NCBI GenBank assembly: GCA_031002005.1
Contig: CM061919.1
Span: forward strand, 177,799,121 to 177,863,120
DNA length: 64,000 nt
Direction: 5' to 3'
Source of the DNA: Vandiemenella viatica
Lineage: Eukaryota; Arthropoda; Insecta; Orthoptera; Morabidae
Part shown: one piece after another, positions 55,500-64,000 of the stretch
Layout: each line of letters begins with the position of its first letter
Position numbering within the stretch: the stretch's first letter is position 1
The notes under the pieces: generated by a model
Seen by the model: only the letters and a program-made list of their open reading frames with translations
Database searches by the model: none
Told to the model about the DNA's origin: nothing
Translations under genes and position numbers: made by a program

Positions 55500-56400
55500 A
55501 TCTATCTACATATCTACATATATACTCTGCAATTCACAAAATTGTGGGTGGCAGAGGGTGCTCAACACCAAAGCTAATCTCTTTGCTGTGCATTCCAATC
55601 CCTAATGGTACGAGGGAAAAAAGAACTCATATAAGAATCAGTCCGGCACCTTATTTCTCTAATTTTATCTTTCCTGTCCTTCCGACTCAAATAGGTTGGT
55701 GGAAGAAGTATTTCACTACACTCATGAGTGAAAGTTGGAGTACGCATGTTTTCCAATAAGTTTAAACGAAACGTGTGTTGTCTATCTACCAGAGACTCCC
55801 AACCTAATCTACTAATCAGTTCTGTGACGCTTTCATAAGGACTGTAGCAAGCGGTCACGAATCGAGCGGCTCTTCTCTGTACTTTCTCTATACTTTCGAT
55901 CAATCCCTTACGAAACGGGTCCCAAATGGCACAACAATAATCCAAATGTGGACGCACAAGAGATTTGTACGCTATCTCCTTTGTTTGTTCATTACAATTT
56001 TTCAAGATTCTACCTATGAATCGCAGGCTAGAATTTGCTCTACCCACTAAAGAATTAATGTGTATGTCCCATTTCATGTTCCTTTGTACTGTTACTCCCA
56101 AATATTTAATAGAATCGACCATATCAATAACTGTATTGTTTAACTCGTATTTCTGAACAATCGGATTCTTTTTGTTAGTTATGCTCATTGTCTTGCACTT
56201 TTTACAGTTTAGAGTAAGTTGCCACTCAGCGCACCAAGCCAAAATAACATCCAGATCGCGCTGAATTTCTAAGCAATCGGCCAAAGTTCTTACTTCCCTA
56301 TAAATAACCGCATCATCAGCAAACAATCTAATAAGGCTTTTCACTTTGTCTCCGAGATCTTGCGGTCCTAAGAGAAACAGAATATTATCTTGAATAACAT
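55500..56400 (-). pseudogene. CR1/jockey-type reverse transcriptase, 3' half plus tail (family A)
   Basis: The minus-strand frame 56344-55574 opens with LIRLFADDAVIYREV, the RT catalytic motif. It continues WQLTLNCKKCKTM, IKYLGVTV, AYKSLVRPHLDYCCAIWDPF, VQRRAARFVTACYSPYESV, LLPPTYLSRKD and FFPRTIRDWNAQ, and ends at 55574. Upstream (56345-56398) the frame reads further, with ILFLLGPQDLGDKVK replacing the usual LLFLLYINDL...V, so small deletions lie there. The 3' tail has GCACCCTCTGCCACCCAC and a GTAGATATGTAGATAGAT repeat (55495-55512). Longest family A copy in the window; the endonuclease is lost by 5' truncation. Confidence 0.9.
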
Positions 56401-56506
56401 AGGTTAATCATGAATGTAAAGAAGTACTGAGTTGTTTAATGAGGTTTCGACACTGAGGAACAAATGATACGTCAAATTTGGTGTTACGTATAGAACGATA
56501 TAGCTA

Positions 56507-57263
56507 CAGGGTGTTTCAAAAAGGACTTTACAACTTTGAAAATTCATATAAATTTTATGAAACAAGGTACAGAGCTGTTTTTGGTGTTGTTTTAAAGGAA
56601 AACACTTCAAGGGGCCGTACATTTTCCGTCAACGCACAAAAAACGTTCAATTTAGGGCTATCACGAAGATGTTGCGATGTTTCATGTGGATTTTCACTGC
56701 CCCAAATCCTACAGTTATGTGTGTTAACGTTGCCACTTAAGTGAATGTTGACTCGTCAGTAAAGATTATGTTGTCCAAGAAATGTTCATCATCATCCACT
56801 CGATTTAACATATTCACACAGAAGTTCCTACTTGCAATCTTATCAGTGTCTTTAATTGCTTGTAAAAGCGAATATCGGTATGTTTTCAAATGCAAACGTT
56901 TTCTCAACACACGCCAAACCGTCGTATGTGGGACTTGCAGCTCACGAGATGGACGCCGGGTCGATTTCGTAGGGCTGTTGACAAAACTTTTTCTCACTTG
57001 CTCAATGACCTCGTCAGATGTGCTTGGACGACCTGAGGATTTTTTTATGTTTTACTGAGCACCCTGTTTCTAAAAAACATCTATGCTACTCATAAATTAT
57101 GGGCCTACTAGGAGGATCTTTAGCGTACTTGGTACATCTTTAGTTTAAGGTAAAAAAAATTGAAGTGTTTTCCTTTAAAACAAAACCAAAACCAGCTCTC
57201 TACCTTGTTTCATAAAATTTATATGAATTTTCAAATTTGTAAAGTCCTTTTTGAAACACCCTG
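56507..57263 (-). mobile_element. IS630/mariner-superfamily transposon, 757 bp, long TIR
   Basis: TA duplications (56505-56506, 57264-57265) bracket CAGGGTGTTTCAAAAAGGAC and its inverted partner. The arms match over about 100 bp (56507-56608 and 57163-57263). The transposase remnant is on the minus strand. Confidence 0.9.
56590..57055 (-). pseudogene. IS630/mariner-type transposase remnant
   Basis: From about 57055 it reads KKSSGRPSTSDEVIEQVRKS, a helix-turn-helix part (PSRELQVPHTTVWRVLRK), LHLKTYRYSLLQAI and LDNIIFTDESTFT (first catalytic Asp in FTDE). After a frameshift near 56737 it reads GNVNTHNCRIWGSENPHE, then RDSPKLNVFCALTENV. This is the start of the DDE domain of an insect IS630-type transposase. 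The second and third acidic residues are deleted. Different from the mariners at 10 and 17 kb. Confidence 0.85.
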
Positions 57264-57397
57264 TACTTTAATTTCTTATTTTATCGAAAAGTGATTTTAC
57301 GATGGGATTGTTTGCAATATCTTGTCGCAAATGCTGTTAAATCGAGTTATTTTAGAATTTTTTTCTTAAAAACCCTGTTCCGTTGTTTGAGAATTAA

Positions 57398-57880
57398 ATG
57401 AATAAATATTTAATTTTTCCCATCAAATGGGCTGCTAGATTTGTTTCTGGAAATTATCGCAGAATGCAGTCAGTGACGGATATGATAAAGGAGCTGGAAT
57501 GGGATTCATTGCAAGACAGGAGGAGAATGAGGAGGGTCATGGGAGTGTACAGGGCATATACTGGCGATGAGGCATGGAAAGATATTGCAATAGGTATGAA
57601 AAATAGTGCATGGAAGGGAATAGATGACCATGACCACAAGCTGGCACTCGATTTCAGGCACAAGGGTGTAGGAAGATTCTCTTTTTTAGGTAAGGGTGTC
57701 AGGGATTGGAATGAGTTGCCAAGAGAAGTGATGAATAATTTACCGAAAACTTTGAAAGAATTTAAAGATAAAATTTGTAGAGGGCAAATGTAGGTAGGTG
57801 CAGGATAGGGGGAAGATGGGTGTGTAGGGAAATTGCCACCGGAGCCTATGCTCCATTGCAATTAAATTAAATTAAATTAA
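57398..57880 (+). pseudogene. CR1/jockey-type reverse transcriptase, C-terminal fragment (family B)
   Basis: The frame at 57398-57793 reads AARFVSGNYRRMQSVTDMI, EWDSLQDRRRMRRVMG, DDHDHKLALDFRHKGVG and GVRDWNELPREVMNNLPKTL, ending KDKICRGQM. The 3' region has CCACCGGAGCCTATGCTCCA and an (AATTA)n tail. It is better preserved than the copy at 24490, with one open frame of 131 residues. No catalytic motif remains. Confidence 0.88.
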
Positions 57881-58199
57881 AAATTAAATTGAAGCTAATC
57901 GTTTCCTCTATATGATAGAACGTTGTAGCTGTCATTAGTATACTCATGAAAATCGCTTCACTCTATCTGCGGCTGCCATGTTGCTATTCCAAAGCCGTTT
58001 ATCGAGTTTCAAAGACACACGTCGCGATAGTACAGAGAAAAAGGAAAATATGTTATTCGTATAGTGTCATACATCGGTGAAACGAAATGTAACTATTTCT
58101 CAATGTTCATCTAACGATGGATGGGAAGTTCCGTTAAAAAAAATATTAGACAAACCTTGTAGTGTTTGTATATAGGTGAAGATTGACTACATTGAGAGG
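57881..58199. other. No recognisable gene
   Basis: Nothing supported. Confidence 0.35.
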
Positions 58200-58530
58200 G
58201 TGAACTTATGGTCTCAGAAATTCGTTCCTTGTTGCAGGGTCGTTGTAGGTACACCTGTCGCGTCAGTGGCTTCTGCCCGCTGTCCTTTGGCGTCATTGTA
58301 CGGGGCCTGTGACCTGTTAAGTGGGTTGGGGCTGAGGTGGGTAGAGTGCCCATTAGTGGCGCCAGAGAACAGGGCTTCTTGTTAGCCGCAGGTGACAGAC
58401 CCGCAACGAGCGACACGTCCACCGAGGATGGCTGCGAATTGCTCATTTGGTCCACACACAGGACAGAGACAAAGCTAATAAAACCTGAGAAATCACGTGC
58501 CGTGATACATGACACAGGCAGGCTCCAAAG
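58200..58530. other. GC-rich block
   Basis: Frames on both strands without domains. It contains TGGCGCCAGAGAACAGGGC (58357-58375), similar to a lysine-tRNA primer site, but no LTR or other retroviral part was seen. Confidence 0.25.
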
Positions 58531-59039
58531 AACATTGGGTTAACCGACTGACTGCAGATGACGCTAAAAAAATTTCGTTTTTTTTCTTAAGACCTGGAAG
58601 GACTGCTTCTATCCCCTAAACCTGCTGTTACACAGTTTGATGAAACACTGTGTTATAAAATAGTTGAAGTGTATTTCTGAAAAAAATATATCCATCATAG
58701 TGCAGAAATCAGGGATGTGATACGATCCCGGCGCGTGATTCTCTGTGTGTGGAAAGAATGTTTGTCTGTTATTCCTTTTTTAGAATTTGGTAGCAAAATG
58801 GCATAAAATAGAACCTTTACACATAATTTCGTCTTGTTCATCCGTCCGTATTCCATAGATTCGTAAACATGTCGACTTGGTATCAATTACAATGTTTTTT
58901 AAATGAATAATATTCGCTTGTGAATGAGAGTGAGAACGACGCGCAATCGCCGCAGTGCGCATGCGCGTCTACTCCCAGCATGCTTTCCCCGCGTTTTGAC
59001 GCCATTTGCATCGGTACCGTTTCTCTGTGTGCTGAAATG
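58531..59039. other. No recognisable gene
   Basis: The right part (58930-59000) is CpG-richer and may be the mariner 5' leader. Confidence 0.3.
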
Positions 59040-59050
59040 TAGAAGTAATA

Positions 59051-59490
59051 ATGCTTAAGAAAATTTATTCGTCTGCCGACTGTGAAATACAATCTGTAGT
59101 ACTATTCTTGAGTGCAAGAAACTTGGCAGAAGCGGAAATTCACCGCCATATGTGTGAATTGTACGATACCAATGTTATAAATAATAGTAAAGTTAGAAAC
59201 TGGGGGAGAATGCTCAAAGACGAGAGGTTAAATGTGTCCTATGAACCATGCCTAGACCGATCTCTGATTTCATCTCGGTTCGTGATGTGTACAGAAAAAT
59301 TCGTGAGTACCGACGATTCACAATTTCACAGTGATTATTACCAGTTTCTGCTCTCAAAGTTGTTCTTCGTTAGTCAAAGATTCAATGACGACGTAGAAGA
59401 GGCAACAGCAGTCATGGACCGGGGTTCTTCATAGGCGGCAGAATTCATAAATTTATAGAACGGTGTGACAAATAGTGGAAATTACGTAGA
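59051..59490 (+). pseudogene. Mariner transposase with internal deletion (N- and C-termini joined)
   Basis: Residues 1-60 match a mariner N-terminal helix-turn-helix region (ADCEIQSVVLFLSARNLAEA, EIHRHMCELYDTN, NSKVRNWGRMLKD). Around residue 105 the frame jumps to the mariner C-terminus: SQRFNDDVEEATAVMDRGS, then stops, and after TAG the reading AAEFINL and SGNYVEI continues in frame. The linker and all catalytic Asp residues between are missing. I did not find its terminal inverted repeats. No function is likely, though a truncated DNA-binding repressor cannot be ruled out. Confidence 0.8.
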
Positions 59491-59499
59491 AATTAGATG

Positions 59500-60349
59500 A
59501 AAGCATGTAGAATTTGGAAGTAAACATATTTTAATGATATTGGCAGTGTTTTTCTTCTTTTAAAAAATGGGATCTTATTCAAACAGTAACCCTTGTACCT
59601 TTACATTTTACAGGAAGAAGTATTCGATTGACCGTGAAATAGATTAGTATGCAAGCAGTGATAATAATAATAAAGATGCCTTCCTCCGCAAAAATACTTT
59701 TTTCCGTATACGCCATCGAATGTAGTATCGTTGGTTAGGTATTCAAAATTCCAGTCAGCGTTGCCTTGGGATAATTCAATTAATTTGTGTATTTAGCGGG
59801 ATATGAGCTCCAAAAGTCATATGAAATTTGCCCTACCTTTAATTTTCCAATCACTTAACTAAAAATTATTACGACTAAAAATGATGACACTTAGTATGGA
59901 TCTCAACGAAAATTGTTTTGAGCAAGATGGGTTGTTTGAACTTTTTTTTTTTTTTTTTGTTTAGATTTATATATAGAGGTCGATGAGCAGCAACGATATT
60001 TCGGCGCCTTCTCCTCGATGTGAACCAGCGATGCGGGAAAGGGAGTTAAGTTGTAGAGAGTATTTGTCGTTTCACTGACTATTTGGCTAAACGAACACGT
60101 ATTTATTTTCCCATTTGCGGTTATAACTCCTACTACCACCTACGCCATTATTTACTATTTTCCACTACTAACATAATAAGTAATACACACAGATGCGACT
60201 GGTTTGTTTTTTTTTTTTTTTTTTTTTTTTAAATCTTGCTGGAATAGGATGAGAAGTAAGTAAAATAAATTTCCTGATTAATCATCGATATTAGGGTAAA
60301 CAACGGAGTTTCAGTGGCAACGAATACAAAAGAGTGTAGGTGAAAGAAT
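59500..60349. other. No gene; poly-T runs
   Basis: T runs at about 59941-59959 and 60206-60230. The block AACGATATTTCGGCGCCTTC at about 59990 recalls Penelope-like hairpins. Confidence 0.35.
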
Positions 60350-60600
60350 TTTTTCAAGTTGCACAGTATCCACAGTGTACAGCGAACTCTGGAAGGTCCC
60401 GGATTAGCTTGTCAGGTGCCTCGAAGTTGGCAGATATATAGCGACCCGGGGGCGCGATCGAGCAAGCACGCGGAATTAATCTGCACCGGATAAACACGGG
60501 AAGGCACTAAACAAAAGTAGAACGGACCTGTGTTTTTGTTACCGGAGCAAATAAAGCAAGGTTCCTCTCACCCTCTGCAAACGTGCGAGGGAACGATCGC
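60350..60600. other. GC-rich island
   Basis: AGCGACCCGGGGGCGCGATCG, CACGCGGAATTAATCTGCACC and similar, without a coding frame. Confidence 0.25.
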
Positions 60601-61562
60601 AAAAATTACGCCCAGAGTGGCTCAGTATAATACATTTTTATCTCCCACTCAATACCTAAATGTACTGAGTTTGGCCTCTAAGATAATATTCAACATCACT
60701 AAGGTAATTTTGTTTGAAAAAACTATCCAAAATCGTTTCCTCTATTTAGGACGAGTATTACCAACACTGTCAAGTTCTCGTAATATCTCATCGCAAGGCA
60801 ACCAAACACTATTAGATAGGAGAATCAAGTTATAACGTTTATATGAGGATCAAAAAATGAATTTACTGAAGATAACAAAGTCATTAGAAAGATTCAAATC
60901 CTATTGCGATATTGTATCATACTCTCTTTAAATCCAAAAACCCATTTAATGGTTTTGTTATTGTTGCTCTTGTATATTTCTGTTGCGTTAGAAGTTGGTT
61001 CATAAGCACCCTTATTTTGTTTTGCGGAGTAAAAACATAAATATTTTAAGGATACATATCTTACACTATAATTCGACAGATATTTACATTACAATCCTAC
61101 TTAAAAGCTGTCGACATGGTCGTAATTTTAACACAATTAACAAAATTCATGTAATGTTCTCTTCTATACGAATGTACACTTCTACCAATAATTAAGGGTG
61201 TTGTTTTGAGAAAGTCAGTATTATTTAATATATAACAGTATGTCAAAATAACAAATTGGCAGAATGGCGTGAGAAAATTATAGACTATTACTTATTAGAG
61301 AGTTAAAAATAAACATTTTTCGACGAATTAATGTTTTATAGTTGGCCAACAGAGTTTCTCTCTATGTTGTAGATCGGAAACATTTCAGATTGTTTTTGTA
61401 TTAATACGAAATAATAAATTCCAGCAGTCTTTCGTGGCTTGATGGGCTACAACAATAAGGCCAAGACTGTTTGGTTCCCCGAATTTTTCTCTGTTGCTAA
61501 TGTCAACCCAAAAATCTGCAGTATCTTCACGTTTCTTCATCTAGAAGCAGTGCACAAAACTT
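60601..61562. other. No recognisable gene
   Basis: AT-rich. Confidence 0.4.
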
Positions 61563-61757
61563 ATCAATCGGGAGGATGGCGGTTCGAATCCCTATCCGGG
61601 AATTGAGATTTGGGTTTTTCATGATTTCCCAAAATCACTCTAGGCGAATGCCGGGATGTTTCCATCAAAAGACCTTAGCCGAATTGTTTCCAGTTCCTTG
61701 GCTCCCGTTTTTTACCCTCTTCTAATCACCTCGAAGTCGACGCGCGTAAAAAAAAAC
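61563..61757 (+). mobile_element. tRNA-derived SINE, 5'-truncated
   Basis: Starts TCAATCGGGAGGATGGCGG; GGTTCGAATCCCTATCC, GGCGAATGCCGGGATG and TCTAATCACCTCGAAGTCG, with an A run. Confidence 0.88.
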
Positions 61758-62933
61758 CTTCTTCCACGAAATGAAAGTGCTTCCGCATTTGTTCTCTCCT
61801 CACAGTATTTAAAAATTTTCTCGACGTTCGCCTGACTTCGGCCTACCTTAGTCATCTATAAGCTTTTCCATTCATCCGAAAGAGCCTCTGCCAACTATAT
61901 ACACCGGGCAACGCTGCCATTTGCCTTATGCTGCCTGCAAAACGAATAGTTAAGCTATATCGACACTCTTACTATCAAACATAAATAGTTTCATCTACGC
62001 TTGGTAAAAAATAACCCACCGCTTATAATAAAAACAGGCGTGATTACATTGTTACCTTACATGTTCCTTCACTACTTCCTGTAAATGCATAATTGAACTT
62101 TTATTCCACTCAAAACTGACACATGTTTCTTTTATTCGGCGCTAAATTCAGGTTATAAATAAATTTGGTCCCTCCCATAGAAACCGGTATTTTACGAGAT
62201 CATTATGCCATTTACGTAATACGATATTCATCATCGCTTGCCTCCTCTCTTGATCGTACGAACAGAGCTCGCAGCAATAACAAACGATGAACGCTGTGGG
62301 CGGTATTGTAAGCGTGATGAATTGGAACCTGAGCGGTAAGAACAGCTGCGAGCAGAACAATACGATACACGTGTGCATATAGCGGCAAAGCAAGTTCTTG
62401 ATTACCTTCGCAAACACTCTTCCGATCAATTACAACGCGTAGTTACTTCTGCAGAACTAGGTCATCGAGTTGTCGTGCCTGTATATCCTGACTACGTAAT
62501 AAAAGTATATTCATGATATTATGGATACTGCAAAAGCTCAAGTGTATACATGCAACTGTGAGTGTTACTGCCAAACATAGTACTCTCTCTACTGTATGAA
62601 CGAGTGATAATGTACGACGGATACTAAAAAGTGAGCTATAGAATTTTTTTCAGAAACCGTTTATTAATAAACTTTTGAAATTCAGTGTTAGTATAAGTGG
62701 ATAGTTCTTTAATAGAAACATAAAAGAAAGAATTGTCAAATCGGATATTAGCCTAAAACTGGGATTCCGATGAGGAAGTGGAAATGAGAATCGGCACAGC
62801 AATGCAACATTCCAGAAACTCGAACATTTTGGTTAAATCTAATTTAATGTGGATTCCAAACCGCGGAATGGATATGGTAAGAGGCAATTGCAGCTCTTCA
62901 GGCAGATTTACAGTCAACACATTCTGCTTAAGA
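61758..62933. other. No recognisable gene
   Basis: The minus frame 62148-62429 has no domain. Confidence 0.4.
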
Positions 62934-63145
62934 GGGCGTCCTTAATTACATGAGGTACAATGGGGAGGGAGGGGGGGAGTCAGACGAAATGTCTGACAAA
63001 AAAATCTTACGTCACAAACAGTAGAGCTGAAAGTAGGTCTACGCACTACTTGCGACAACGTTAAAAAGTTTCACCAGAGAGAGAGGAGGTGGGAGGGAGG
63101 GGCCCGGATTCCCGAAAAAACACCTCACGTAATTAATGGATGCCC
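62934..63145. mobile_element. MITE with 24-bp inverted ends and G-rich core, 212 bp
   Basis: GGGCGTCCTTAATTACATGA with GGT (62934-62956) is inverted at 63122-63145 (ACCTCACGTAATTAATGGAT and GCCC). The inside has GGGGAGGGAGGGGGGG (62962-62977) and a second purine-rich block at 63083-63103. No coding frame; target duplication not clear. Confidence 0.75.
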
Positions 63146-63364
63146 CTCAATCAAAGACGTCCCTATTAACAGTCCTGCTGCAAGATTACGTGAAACCTAA
63201 TAGTACATTATTTTCCAGAGTGTTTTTGTGTTTTCGTATTTTGACGCAATTACTTTTTGCAATGTTTCAGTGCTAATACTTTATAATCGTCACTCACTAC
63301 CAACCTAGTGCAAAACAGTGCTGAAGGCATAATTCTGCCTATTGGAATAAACAAAATGCTGTTT

Positions 63365-63580
63365 ATGTCGACTTAGAGGTCATTAGAAGTGAAAAAACTA
63401 AAGAAAATTAACTGGAAGGAATTCGGTCATGGCCTTTGAAGGAACCGTAGTGGCGTTTTTTTGGAGTGATTTGGAGAATCCATGGAAAACCGAAATCTGG
63501 ATGGTCGGAAGGGAATCCGAACCCGTGTCCTCCAAATACAAGGCCAGAGCGTTACCGCTCACCCACCACTCTAGGTAAAA
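63365..63580 (-). mobile_element. tRNA-derived SINE, main family
   Basis: GTCGACTTAGAGGTCATTAG, GGTCATGGCCTTTGAAGGA, GGAGTGATTTGGAGAATCC and GGGAATCCGAACCCG, then the head. Confidence 0.9.
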
Positions 63581-64000
63581 TCTAGACAAAAAGACGGATT
63601 TTGAACAACACAATACAAAAGTCCCCATATTTCTATAATTAAAATCAAACCTGTAACCTCCAAGCATTTAAAATTCATCCAATTGAAGGCGAGAAAATCC
63701 AATTAATTAATTTGATCGAAACTCTGTAGATCTTACGGCGACGTGGCCCTAAATATGTCGTCTTTTGATCCACGCACACAGAGTAGAGGTCACCATTTAA
63801 AAAAAAAATATGTAAAGATATTCAATGGTGATAAAATAGCTCATCAAATTGTCGCTAATTCTACAGAAGTTACAACTCCAAGTCGTTAGCGTATATTCTC
63901 AGCTGTTTTTAATAAAAATCAATCCAAAGTGCGCAGACAAAACAAAACACAATTATAGTACATAACTTCTCGAACTACTATACATTCATATAATTCTACT
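63581..64000. other. No recognisable gene
   Basis: Nothing seen to the window end. Confidence 0.4.

Noticed and set aside
58357..58375. Primer-binding site of an LTR retroelement
   Set aside because: TGGCGCCAGAGAACAGGGC resembles a lysine-tRNA primer site, but no LTR pair, gag or pol sequence was found around it.

Overview
This window is eukaryotic, AT-rich, repeat-dominated DNA, most like intergenic or deep intronic sequence from an insect with a very large genome. Orthoptera (locust or grasshopper) is my best guess. The reasons are the mix of arthropod-type Tc1/mariner, hAT, R1-like and CR1/jockey-like elements, and about 20 copies of one tRNA-derived SINE family with a head-to-tail body of about 220 bp. 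I found no convincing exon of a host protein gene, no rRNA, no functional tRNA, no CRISPR array and no bacterial-type operon.

The best-preserved object is a non-LTR retrotransposon on the minus strand, about 33896-40365. It ends in a 56-nt poly(A) tail and carries three consecutive reading frames. ORF1 is gag-like with two CCHC zinc knuckles. A middle ORF of about 281 codons contains three 17-residue VQTEE repeats. ORF2 has an APE-type endonuclease, a reverse transcriptase with an FADD motif and a C-terminal C-C-H-C finger. The ORF1/middle junction overlaps (ATGGATAA) and the middle/ORF2 junction is contiguous (TAGATG), which suggests coupled termination and re-initiation. One in-frame TGA and two frameshifts make this copy inactive.

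The DNA transposons include: a 1295-bp mariner with TA target duplications and a DD34D catalytic triad but a broken frame (10128-11422); a 594-bp mariner deletion derivative (17280-17873); a 757-bp IS630/mariner-superfamily element with terminal inverted repeats of about 100 bp (56507-57263); a mariner remnant in which the N-terminal domain is joined to the C-terminus (59051-59490); a 1084-bp hAT remnant inserted in a SINE with a clean 8-bp duplication (7053-8136); a pogo/Tigger-like C-terminal remnant (2779-3159); and several short inverted-repeat elements (44611-45172, 47039-47203, 62934-63145).

Fragments of CR1/jockey-type reverse transcriptases lie at 378-567, 3650-3996, 24245-24487, 24490-25012, 29131-29700, 43440-43540, 55500-56400 and 57398-57880.

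Other structure includes a minisatellite with an 18-bp basal unit organised into a 107-bp higher-order repeat (49900-51190), a nested palindrome with a hammerhead-like hairpin (1655-2143), and a 271-bp tandem duplication (13591-14147). A series of GC/CpG-richer islands without coding signal are the only candidates for host regulatory DNA. The genes seen here do not form a host pathway: each retroelement or transposon is an independent, mostly decayed unit, and the SINEs presumably depended on a LINE partner for movement.
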